From contig CALDGX010000189.1 in assembly GCA_937941715.1 (NCBI GenBank), positions 1 to 6,006 on the forward strand: 6,006 bases of DNA, in the 5' to 3' direction. The translations under genes were made by a program, and so were the position numbers. Of this stretch, positions 1 to 6,006 are shown piece by piece (position 1 is the stretch's first letter; every line of letters starts with the position of its first letter). The notes under the pieces are model-generated. The model was not told where the DNA came from, ran no database searches, and saw nothing but the letters and a program-made list of their open reading frames with translations. Origin of the DNA: an uncultured Chloracidobacterium sp. Lineage in GTDB: Bacteria > Acidobacteriota > Blastocatellia > Pyrinomonadales > Pyrinomonadaceae.

Positions 1-791
1 GCGTCGAAAGGGGAATGACGGGCGTGGGAACCCCTGCGGAATATTACCTTGCTCCCGGCTTTCACACGGTCGAGGTTTTGGGTCCGAACGGTAAGGTCTG
101 GAAAAGCGAGATCGAGATCAGACGCGGCCAGAAGCACTGTGTTTGCCTCAAGATCGTCCGCGAGACCATCAAACGTCCGTGTCCGTACAATTTCCAACTC
201 GGCGGCCCGGGACGGGTGAATGAGGGCGATCTCGTGACTTTTGCGGCTATCAACACCGGTACCGCTCCGGTGCCGATCAAATACGCATGGAAGGTGTCAC
301 CGGGAACGCTGAACATTGACGGCCAGGGAACACCCACGATCACGGTCGACTCGACCGGACTCGGCGGCAGGACCATCAATGCCGAACTCGATGTGAATGA
401 CGATGTTTATGACAATAAGTGCCGTCAGGTCATCTCGGTCCCGACCGATGTTATACCCCGTAAGCCGGATGAACCGGAGAAGTGGACGCTTTGCGACGAG
501 TTTGAATCGCGTTCGGCGGATGACGACAAGGCACGCCTCGACAATTGTTCGATCCAGGTCCAGAACATACCGGATGCTCAGTTGTACATATACATCTATC
601 CCGGAACCGATCGGGTCAGCATGACGCGAAACACGTACGACCGGATCTCAAAACGGGCTCTGGATTACCTCGTGAAATCGAGAGGGATAGACCCACGGCG
701 GATAGTGCTGCAAAAGGGCAGCAGCCGTAACAAGTCAACATATCAGATATACATCGTGCCGCCTTCGGCAGTTCCACCGGTGATCCAGTAA
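1..791 (+). CDS. PEGA / PKD-like / OmpA-like envelope protein, 5'-truncated at window edge
   Basis: The reading frame is open from base 3 with no stop before the first ATG at 15, so the gene very probably begins upstream and this ATG is internal. Numbering from that methionine gives 258 residues. Residues 8-48 read like a PEGA-type surface module (LAPGFHTVEV, then a beta-strand pattern ending VCLKI). Residues 56-143 look like an Ig/PKD-like beta-sandwich (VNEGDLVTF, YAWKVSPG, GQGTPTITVD), bracketed by Cys56 and Cys136, which could form a disulfide. Residues 159-248 resemble a divergent OmpA-type domain (DNCSIQVQNIPDA, YIYIYPGTD, RALDYLVKSRGIDPRRI). Combinations of this kind are familiar to me from acidobacterial secreted proteins. 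A role in the cell envelope or peptidoglycan contact is inferred. The signal peptide, if any, lies outside the window. The gene is followed by a strong terminator, so it ends its transcription unit. The specific function is unknown. Confidence 0.8.
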   Translation, partial: VERGMTGVGTPAEYYLAPGFHTVEVLGPNGKVWKSEIEIRRGQKHCVCLKIVRETIKRPCPYNFQLGGPGRVNEGDLVTFAAINTGTAPVPIKYAWKVSPGTLNIDGQGTPTITVDSTGLGGRTINAELDVNDDVYDNKCRQVISVPTDVIPRKPDEPEKWTLCDEFESRSADDDKARLDNCSIQVQNIPDAQLYIYIYPGTDRVSMTRNTYDRISKRALDYLVKSRGIDPRRIVLQKGSSRNKSTYQIYIVPPSAVPPVIQ

Positions 792-812
792 CTGGTATGA
801 ATCGTTCGGATC

Positions 813-843
813 GGGATGGGCCTTTTGAGGCCCATCCCTTTTT
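813..843 (+). terminator. Intrinsic (Rho-independent) terminator of the PEGA/OmpA-like gene
   Basis: A perfect 10-bp stem, GGGATGGGCC (813-822) pairing with GGCCCATCCC (829-838), encloses a 6-nt loop and is followed directly by five T residues (839-843). It lies 22 bases after the stop codon of the upstream gene. Stem strength, loop size and T-tract are textbook for plus-strand termination, separating this gene from the glycyl-tRNA synthetase gene. The minus strand lacks an equally good T-tract. Confidence 0.9.
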
Positions 844-856
844 CGTTGAGTCCCCC

Positions 857-885
857 GTGAATCGACCGAAGTTAATTGGTAGAAT
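857..885 (+). promoter_or_regulatory. Possible sigma70-type promoter for the glycyl-tRNA synthetase gene
   Basis: TAGAAT at 880-885 matches the -10 consensus at five of six positions. It lies after the terminator and about 55 bases before the preferred ATG. At a 17-bp spacing the -35 position holds GTGAAT (857-862), which is poor (three of six). Transcription would start near 891-893, giving a leader of roughly 48 bases. The call rests mainly on the -10 element and on the need for a promoter after the terminator. Confidence 0.3.
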
Positions 886-939
886 CATATTTCGCCGATC
901 TTGCCCGTGATCGAGAGCAAGATCGCCATTTTCAAATAT

Positions 940-2331
940 ATGTCTGCACCTAATATCGAAACGATCGTATCGCTCTCAAAACGCCGCGGATTTGTGTTTC
1001 CTGCGTCGGATATATACGGGGGCCTCGGCTCATCGTGGGATTATGGGCCATTGGGCGTCGAACTTGCCAACAACATCAAGCAAAGCTGGTGGAACTGGGT
1101 CGTGTACGTTCGCGACGACGTTGAGGGCGTTGATTCGTCCATTATCCAAAACCGGCAGGTATGGAAATACTCGGGCCATGAAGATACTTTCAGCGATCCG
1201 TTGGTAGATTGCCGTGACTGTAACGCCAGATTGAGGCTCGATAAACTCGAGGTCGATCCCGCGGACGGGCGGTCAAAATGCTCGAATTGCGGATCGAAGA
1301 ACCTGACCGACCCAAAGGATTTTAACCTTATGTTTCGAACGACAGTCGGGGCTGCGTCCGCTGACGATGATCCGACGGCATTGGCCTACCTCAGGCCCGA
1401 AACCGCACAGGGCATCTTTATCAATTTCAAGAATGTTTTGGACACGTCGCGGCGGAAACTTCCGTTCGGGATAGCACAGATCGGCAAGGCGTTTCGCAAT
1501 GAGGTCACGCCGGGGAATTTTATTTTCCGCACTCGTGAATTCGAGCAGATGGAGGTCGAGTATTTCTGCCGGCCTGAAGATGCACCGCGGATCCATCAGG
1601 AATGGATCGACGCCTATGACGAATGGCTAGGGACGCTAGGTATCTCAAGCGAGAACATCAGGCATTACGAACAGACCAAGCAGGAACTGGCCCACTACTC
1701 CGACCGCACTGTAGATTTCCTATACAGATTCTTCCCTGAACGCGAGGATGAGGAAAAGCAGTTCGACGAGTTGTTGGGGATCGCGAACCGTACGGACTAC
1801 GACCTGCGTGTCCATTCGAAAAAGCCTGAGGATGCGGACGGCAAGCGCATAAACCCCGACTCGACAGAGGATCTGTCGTATTTTGACCCCCAGACGAACG
1901 AGCGGTTTTATCCGTACTGCATCGAACCGTCGATCGGCGTCAACCGCACATTGCTCGCGGTTATGATGGACGCGTACTCCGAAAAGACAAACGATAAAGG
2001 CGAGGTGCGGGTCATTCTCAAATTGAAACCGTCACTGGCTCCGATCAAGGTCGCAGTACTGCCGCTTGCAAAGAACAATGAGGGTATCGTCGCACTTGCA
2101 CGAAAGCTCAAACGCGACCTGCAGCCGTCGATGAGAGCGGTTTATGATGATACAGGCGGCATTGGCAAGCTTTACGCCCGGCAGGACGAGATCGGTACTC
2201 CGTTCTGTGTCACTGTCGATCACGAATCGCTCGAAGACAATGCGGTTACCGTGCGTGACCGCGATACCTGGGAGCAGGAACGCGTGGCGATCGATTCGTT
2301 GAAAGAGTATCTGCAAAAGCGGTTACAATAG
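940..2331 (+). CDS. glyS: Glycyl-tRNA synthetase, alpha2 homodimeric type
   Basis: This class II aminoacyl-tRNA synthetase charges tRNA-Gly with glycine using ATP in the cytoplasm. From the ATG at 940 it has 463 residues, close to other single-chain bacterial enzymes and unlike the separate GlyQ/GlyS alpha2beta2 form. The N-terminus carries the family signature KRRGFVFPASDIYGG and WDYGPLG. Four cysteines near residues 91, 94, 114 and 117 (CRDC, CSNC) look like a zinc site. RPETAQG is at about 152-158, motif 2 (FRNEV, then FEQMEVEYF) at about 185-209, and motif 3 (EPSIGVNR) at about 329-336. The last hundred or so residues form the anticodon-binding domain (LAPIKVAVLPL, DDTGGIGKLYARQDEIGTPF). 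An upstream in-frame TTG at 901 would add 13 residues. I prefer 940 because homologues begin just before the KRRGF segment and the TTG sits almost at the predicted transcription start. Neither start has a convincing Shine-Dalgarno sequence. All catalytic motifs appear intact. Confidence 0.96.
   Translation: MSAPNIETIVSLSKRRGFVFPASDIYGGLGSSWDYGPLGVELANNIKQSWWNWVVYVRDDVEGVDSSIIQNRQVWKYSGHEDTFSDPLVDCRDCNARLRLDKLEVDPADGRSKCSNCGSKNLTDPKDFNLMFRTTVGAASADDDPTALAYLRPETAQGIFINFKNVLDTSRRKLPFGIAQIGKAFRNEVTPGNFIFRTREFEQMEVEYFCRPEDAPRIHQEWIDAYDEWLGTLGISSENIRHYEQTKQELAHYSDRTVDFLYRFFPEREDEEKQFDELLGIANRTDYDLRVHSKKPEDADGKRINPDSTEDLSYFDPQTNERFYPYCIEPSIGVNRTLLAVMMDAYSEKTNDKGEVRVILKLKPSLAPIKVAVLPLAKNNEGIVALARKLKRDLQPSMRAVYDDTGGIGKLYARQDEIGTPFCVTVDHESLEDNAVTVRDRDTWEQERVAIDSLKEYLQKRLQ
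2299..2329 (+). promoter_or_regulatory. Possible promoter for the sensor kinase operon inside the 3' end of glyS
   Basis: TTGAAA (2299-2304) and TACAAT (2324-2329) each match the sigma70 consensus hexamers at five of six positions, with a 19-bp spacer, which is longer than the optimal 17. Transcription would start near 2336-2340, just before the long inverted repeat, giving the kinase mRNA a leader of about 100 bases that is mostly that structure. Because the site overlaps synthetase codons, chance similarity is possible. Read-through from glyS is the alternative, since no terminator with a T-tract follows glyS. Confidence 0.35.
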
Positions 2332-2344
2332 AATATTGGCCGGT

Positions 2345-2420
2345 CAACCGAGATCGCAAGTGAGGTCGGCGATCGGGCAGCGTCGCTGTTTCCGCTACCC
2401 GAGTCACTTGCGGCCGGTTG
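2345..2420. repeat. Long interrupted inverted repeat filling the glyS-kinase intergenic region
   Basis: Three nested pairs of complementary arms are visible. The outer is CAACCG (2345-2350) with CGGTTG (2415-2420). The middle is CGCAAGTGA (2355-2363) with TCACTTGCG (2404-2412), a perfect 9-bp match. The inner is CGGGCAGCG (2374-2382) with CGCTACCCG (2393-2401), which has one mismatch. The apical loop is 10 bases and internal loops separate the helices. There is no trailing T-tract, so it is not a standard intrinsic terminator. It could be a leader RNA fold of the kinase mRNA or a dispersed palindromic repeat of the REP/MITE kind. The structure is seen directly; any function is inference. Confidence 0.7.
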
Positions 2421-2436
2421 CCGTTGGATCATTTCG

Positions 2437-3549
2437 ATGAAACTCGAGAACGTCTTTGAGTCAAATTTGCTGCGGTTTGGAATATCGCTGGCAGCGGTTC
2501 TGCTCGTGACCGGACTACTTTCCACGCTCGGTACCCATGTTAATCTGATCACGGTCTCGTTATCGCTTTTGTTGATCGTTTTGGCGTCGGCGACGTTCTT
2601 CGGGCGAAATCCTGCCCTGCTCGCATCGTTTGTGGCGATGCTCTGTTTTAATTACGTTTTCATTCCACCCATCGGTACATGGCATATCGCGGATTCTCAG
2701 AACTTGTTCGCGTGGGCGGCGTTCACGCTGACCGCGATAATCGCGGGCGAACTGTCGGCGTATGCAAGACGCCGGGCCGGTGAAGCTGAACGGCTTTATG
2801 ACGAACTCCAAAAGGCTTTCCGGGACGCTACCGAGGCCGAGGCCTTGAAACAAAGCGAAAAGCTAAAATCGGCTCTGCTCGACGCGGTGACCCATGACCT
2901 GCGGACGCCCCTGACATCGATAAAAGCGTCGGTGACCACGCTGCTGGACAGCGAGGGCGGACATCGAACGATCGAACTTAACAGCGAAGGCCGGGCGGAG
3001 TTTCTCGACATTATCAACGAGGAAACAGACCGGCTAAATGGTTTTATCGAGAGTATGGTACAGCTTGCCCGCGTCGAGGCCGGCCCTGACGGCACGACCG
3101 CCGCATTTTCAAATGTTGAGGAGATAATTACCATCGCGCTCGAACGTGCCGAGGCGATAACCGACCATCACCATTTGACGGTTAACCTGCAAGAGGGTCT
3201 GCCGCTGATCCGCGTGGATGCCCGGGCGATCGCCGAAGTGGTCTATAATCTGATCGAGAATGCGGTCAAGTACTCGCCGGATCAAACGACGATCACGATC
3301 ACGGCGGTTCAGCGAGCAAACACCGTTCTGATCTCGGTGGCGGACGAGGGCAAGGGTATACCGCCCGAAATGAGGGAAAGGGTTTTTGAGAAATTTGTTC
3401 GGCTCGACGGAAGCCATTCCGATGGCCTCGGGCTCGGCCTGGCGATCGCACGAGGTATAGTCGAGGCACAAAACGGCAGGATAGAGATCACATCAGGTGA
3501 CAGCGGCGTTGGCACCAAGGTCACGCTGACGCTGCAGATCGGAGAATAA
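2437..3549 (+). CDS. KdpD-like membrane sensor histidine kinase lacking the KdpD N-terminal half
   Basis: This 370-residue protein is a predicted inner-membrane histidine kinase that phosphorylates the regulator encoded next to it. Residues 10-107 form four hydrophobic helices of the DUF4118 type found in KdpD, including FNYVFIPPIGTWHIAD between helices 3 and 4. A basic patch (RRR, 111-113) follows helix 4, as in KdpD, where an arginine cluster at that place influences K+ sensing. A helical linker leads to HisKA with the H-box DAVTHDLRTPLTS, so His153 is the expected phosphorylation site. The ATPase domain has the N-box (NLIENAVKYS, Asn271 and Asn275), G1 (DEGKGIP, 303-309), F-box (FEKF, 317-320) and G2 (GLGLGLA, 330-336). 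All are intact. The KdpD N-terminal sensor, Usp-like and GAF-like regions of full-length KdpD (about 900 residues) are absent. The frame is open back to 2332, but no usable ATG, GTG or TTG precedes 2437 in frame. The Shine-Dalgarno is weak. The stop overlaps the next start by one base. Confidence 0.92.
   Translation: MKLENVFESNLLRFGISLAAVLLVTGLLSTLGTHVNLITVSLSLLLIVLASATFFGRNPALLASFVAMLCFNYVFIPPIGTWHIADSQNLFAWAAFTLTAIIAGELSAYARRRAGEAERLYDELQKAFRDATEAEALKQSEKLKSALLDAVTHDLRTPLTSIKASVTTLLDSEGGHRTIELNSEGRAEFLDIINEETDRLNGFIESMVQLARVEAGPDGTTAAFSNVEEIITIALERAEAITDHHHLTVNLQEGLPLIRVDARAIAEVVYNLIENAVKYSPDQTTITITAVQRANTVLISVADEGKGIPPEMRERVFEKFVRLDGSHSDGLGLGLAIARGIVEAQNGRIEITSGDSGVGTKVTLTLQIGE
3541..3544 (+). 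promoter_or_regulatory. Shine-Dalgarno for the response regulator, inside the kinase 3' end
   Basis: GGAG lies 4 bases before the ATG at 3549, within the last codons of the kinase. It fits the TAATG stop-start overlap and supports translational coupling of the two genes. It is the clearest ribosome binding site in the window. Confidence 0.6.
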
Positions 3550-4244
3550 TGAGCGAACCTAAACGAGTATTGGTTGTTGATGACGAATCGCAGATCACGC
3601 GTGTCCTGCGGCACAGCCTGACGGCTCATCGTTACGACGTGCGTACCGCGGCGGACGGCCTGTCGGCGCTCGATACATTTCGCGATTGGCACCCCGACCT
3701 GATCATTACCGACCTGCAGATGCCTGAGATGAACGGTATCGAACTGTGCCGTGAAATACGCAAGACCTCGAAACTCCCGATAATCGTGCTGTCCGTCAAG
3801 GGTGAGGAGCGGACAAAGGTAGATGCCCTCGATGCAGGCGCAGATGACTATGTACTTAAGCCGTTTGGAATAGACGAACTTCTGGCCCGCGTGCGTGCCG
3901 CCCTGCGGCGTTCGTCGGATGCGCCGGTCGAAACGGCAGCAAAACTCGAGGACGGCGATTTTATGATCGACCCGTCGACCCGCACGGTATTGGTCAATGG
4001 AGCGTCAGTACACCTTACCCCAACGGAATTCGACCTGCTGGTGTTTCTCTTTCAGAATCGCAACAAGGTGATCACACACCGGGCGATACTGACGGCGATC
4101 TGGGGCGGCAATTATACCGAACAAACCGAGTATCTACGCGTGTTCGTCGGGCAGCTTCGCAAAAAGGTCGAAAAGGACCCGTCGCAGCCGCGGTATCTGC
4201 GGACCGAACCTTGGGTCGGCTACCGATTCGACCCCTTTGGTTAA
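3549..4244 (+). CDS. OmpR/KdpE-family response regulator
   Basis: This 231-residue cytoplasmic transcription factor is the likely phosphorylation partner of the kinase just upstream; their reading frames overlap by one base (TAATG). The receiver domain spans about 5-120, with the acidic pair Asp11/Asp12, the predicted phospho-acceptor Asp55 (ITDLQMP), Ser82 in the Thr/Ser switch position and Lys104 (YVLKPF). A short linker leads to a winged-helix DNA-binding domain at about 130-228, with LTPTEFDLLVFL, the recognition-helix region EYLRVFVGQLRKKVE and the closing wing RTEPWVGYRF. Length and architecture are standard for OmpR-type regulators, and the sequence looks closest to KdpE. I give no symbol because no kdpFABC target is visible. 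Target promoters are unknown. Its stop codon overlaps that of the convergent permease gene. Confidence 0.95.
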   Translation: MSEPKRVLVVDDESQITRVLRHSLTAHRYDVRTAADGLSALDTFRDWHPDLIITDLQMPEMNGIELCREIRKTSKLPIIVLSVKGEERTKVDALDAGADDYVLKPFGIDELLARVRAALRRSSDAPVETAAKLEDGDFMIDPSTRTVLVNGASVHLTPTEFDLLVFLFQNRNKVITHRAILTAIWGGNYTEQTEYLRVFVGQLRKKVEKDPSQPRYLRTEPWVGYRFDPFG

Positions 4245-6006
4245 CCGCCGACGTGTACGCTCGGCCGCAATTCCGGATCCGGTTCGGCCTGCCGCAATAT
4301 CTCGCGCGTGACCGGAGCCGTATCGCCTTCGCCAAAAAGGATATAGCGGATCATGTACTTGATCGGATTTCCTTCGCTCCAGCCGAAATATACATGAGGC
4401 GTTTTTCCGGTCGTATCGCGCAGATTCAGGAGCAACGCGGCTATCGCGTTCGGCACGGCCGGTGCATGTGTCCTCAATATCCGATAGCCGTCCACGTCAA
4501 CACCGCTGATATACAATTTGCCGGTAAATTCTGAAGCGTCGCCAATATCGATCTCATAAAACAAGATCGCGTCGCTGGCCGGAATGTGATTATCAACCCG
4601 CTTTTCATGCTCCTTAAAGCGGTATTCGGTAATATCGCCGGTCTCACGACGGTTGGTGACGATGCGGATCTCTTCGCCTTCGAGATCTTCGATGAATTTA
4701 CGGGCCGTCGCATCGAGTTCGATCTTCTGAACCCGGAGTTCGGTCGTACGCATTGCGCGTGACACGAACGAAGCAACGATGATCGCGAGAATGAACAGCG
4801 ACGCGATCTTGATACCATCGGGACGTTCGACGATATTGGTGATGGTCGTGTAGCTGAACACGAAGGCGATCACCAGATAGACCCACCGGATCGACTGCTT
4901 TCGCACCCAGGCCGAGATGGTTACGGCGATCGCCGCCGAGGTCATCAGTACCAAAACGCCCGTTGCGTACGCTCCGCCCTGTGCCTCGACATTTGCTTCG
5001 AAAATAAACGTGATCGCGAAACAGATCAATGTAAATATGATCACGAGCGGACGCGATGCCCGAGCCCAGTTCGGAGCCATGCCGTATCTGGGCAGATAAC
5101 GCGGAACGATATTGAGCAACCCGGCCATGGCCGAGGCCCCGGCAAACCACAAGATCAGAATAGTGCTGATGTCGTAGGCGGTGCCGAAGATCTCGCCCAG
5201 GTATTCGTGTGCGAGAAATGCAAGAGCGCGTCCGGACGCCTTTCCGCCGTGCTCAAACTCCTTTGCCGGGATCAGCACACTGGTAATAAAGCTGCTGCAG
5301 ATCAGGAAAAAGCTCATTATCAATGCTGACGTCCTGAGCAGCTTTTTCGTCTTTTCGATCCGGTGCGGATTTTCGATAAGGGGCATCACCGCAACTCCTG
5401 TCTCAAAACCGGAGAGGCCGAGCGCAAGTTTTGGAAATACAAGCAATGAAAGGCCGATGATCATCAAAATGCTCTGCGGCCCGCCCGTATTTGTCGTAAA
5501 GAGAGCCGTTTGCCAGTTGGTGAGCAGCGACGGGTTGATCGATAGCTGATACATGCCGGTTATGATCACCACGAGATTCAGAAGCAAATATGTGATGACC
5601 AAAAAGACCGCAATGCTTATCGCCTCTTTGAAACCTTTAAGAAAGACCGCCGATAGCACCGCGATCATCATGATCGTAACAAACACCGGATGATCAAGAC
5701 TCGGTATATGTTCCTCGACGAACGGATTGTGGATCACGTGTTCCGACGCATCCGCGGCCGAAAGAGTGATCGTGATGACAAAGTCAGTCGCCACAAATCC
5801 GAGCAAAGCTAACACAAAAAGTTTGCTCTTCCACCGTGAAAGCAGTGCCTCAAGCATCGAGATCGAGCCCTGTCCGCGTGGGCTCTCGGCGGCAACACGA
5901 TTATAGATCGGCAGTGCGCCAAAAAGGGTGAGGATGACAAGGATCAGCGTCGCGATCGGCGAAAGAACGCCCGCGGCTGCAAACGCGATGCCCGGCTGAT
6001 AACCCA
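4241..6006 (-). CDS. APC-superfamily permease with cytosolic C-terminal domain, 5'-truncated at window edge
   Basis: The minus-strand frame runs from the stop at 4241-4243 to the right edge without interruption, giving 587 visible residues. The first in-frame methionine (codon 5855-5857) is visible residue 50 and is internal: the 49 residues before it form a hydrophobic helix plus a GQGSIS loop that continue the fold. About eleven membrane helices are visible across residues 9-417, suggesting a 12-helix protein missing its first segment. Recognisable stretches include FPKLALGLSGFETGVAVMP (about 191-209), WFAGASAMAGLLN and PRYLPRYGMAPNWARA. The soluble tail (about 421-587) contains VPNAIAALLLNLRD, the motif EGNP, then LFGEGDTAPVTRE, and ends VHVGG. 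I recall proteins of this layout annotated simply as APC family permease or amino acid permease. KimA-like APC transporters carry K+, so ion transport is possible. Substrate is not determinable here. The promoter lies outside the window. Confidence 0.88.
   Translation of the reverse strand, partial: GYQPGIAFAAAGVLSPIATLILVILTLFGALPIYNRVAAESPRGQGSISMLEALLSRWKSKLFVLALLGFVATDFVITITLSAADASEHVIHNPFVEEHIPSLDHPVFVTIMMIAVLSAVFLKGFKEAISIAVFLVITYLLLNLVVIITGMYQLSINPSLLTNWQTALFTTNTGGPQSILMIIGLSLLVFPKLALGLSGFETGVAVMPLIENPHRIEKTKKLLRTSALIMSFFLICSSFITSVLIPAKEFEHGGKASGRALAFLAHEYLGEIFGTAYDISTILILWFAGASAMAGLLNIVPRYLPRYGMAPNWARASRPLVIIFTLICFAITFIFEANVEAQGGAYATGVLVLMTSAAIAVTISAWVRKQSIRWVYLVIAFVFSYTTITNIVERPDGIKIASLFILAIIVASFVSRAMRTTELRVQKIELDATARKFIEDLEGEEIRIVTNRRETGDITEYRFKEHEKRVDNHIPASDAILFYEIDIGDASEFTGKLYISGVDVDGYRILRTHAPAVPNAIAALLLNLRDTTGKTPHVYFGWSEGNPIKYMIRYILFGEGDTAPVTREILRQAEPDPELRPSVHVGG

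Noticed and set aside
15..17. ATG as the true start of the left-edge protein
   Set aside because: The frame is open to the window edge, there is no Shine-Dalgarno sequence before it, and the protein would start inside a PEGA-like module with no signal peptide.
841..939. T-box or glycine riboswitch leader upstream of the glycyl-tRNA synthetase
   Set aside because: The gap is too short for a T-box with its antiterminator, no second terminator hairpin precedes the gene, and I see no conserved T-box sequence.
2332..2436. In-frame upstream extension of the sensor kinase through the intergenic region
   Set aside because: The frame is open, but it contains no ATG, GTG or TTG in frame and would translate the inverted repeat; the protein from 2437 already has a sensible N-terminus before the first membrane helix.
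4159..4201. T-rich stretches on the minus strand with a nearby CCGC/GCGG pair as a permease terminator
   Set aside because: The stem is only 4 bp and is separated from the T-rich runs by more than ten bases; all of it is regulator coding sequence.
4263..4289. Hairpin GGCCG...CGGCC around the palindrome CCGGATCCGG as a terminator for the regulator
   Set aside because: The outer stem is only 5 bp, the arms are separated by unpaired bases, there is no T-tract on either strand, and it lies inside the permease coding region.
4211..5549. Plus-strand open frames opposite the permease (such as 4211-4534 and 5181-5549)
   Set aside because: Their translations have no recognisable domains and lie antisense to a long, clearly conserved-looking membrane protein; they are shadows.
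5855..5857. ATG (minus strand) as the start of the permease, giving a 538-residue protein
   Set aside because: The same frame stays open to the window edge, and the 49 upstream residues include an obvious membrane helix and loop in keeping with the APC fold, so this methionine is internal.

Overview
The window reads as ordinary chromosomal DNA from a moderately GC-rich Gram-negative bacterium. My best guess is the phylum Acidobacteriota, perhaps class Blastocatellia. The main clue is the left-edge protein, which joins a PEGA-like segment, an Ig/PKD-like module and a C-terminal OmpA-like domain of a style I associate with that group. This placement rests on recalled family resemblance, not on a search.

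Layout: (1) 1-791, plus strand: the C-terminal part of a secreted or envelope-associated PEGA / PKD-like / OmpA-like protein, cut by the left edge and followed by a strong intrinsic terminator (813-843). (2) 940-2331, plus strand: a complete alpha2-type glycyl-tRNA synthetase. (3) 2332-2436: an intergenic stretch almost filled by a long interrupted inverted repeat (2345-2420), just downstream of a possible promoter at the end of the synthetase gene. (4) 2437-3549 and 3549-4244, plus strand: a tightly coupled two-component pair. The kinase resembles only the C-terminal half of KdpD (DUF4118 membrane domain, HisKA, HATPase_c) and the regulator is OmpR/KdpE-like. (5) 4241-6006, minus strand: a large APC-superfamily permease with a cytosolic C-terminal domain, cut by the right edge. 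It converges on the regulator gene, and the two share a TTAA palindrome that holds both stop codons.

Genes 2 to 4 are housekeeping translation followed by a signalling operon. Gene 5 is the only visible candidate effector. No kdpFABC genes are visible, so the KdpD/KdpE-like pair may serve a different transporter. The adjacent APC permease is an obvious but unproven candidate, and an ion such as K+ is as plausible a substrate as an amino acid. I see no mobile element, CRISPR array, tRNA or rRNA. The most unusual non-coding feature is the structured repeat at 2345-2420.
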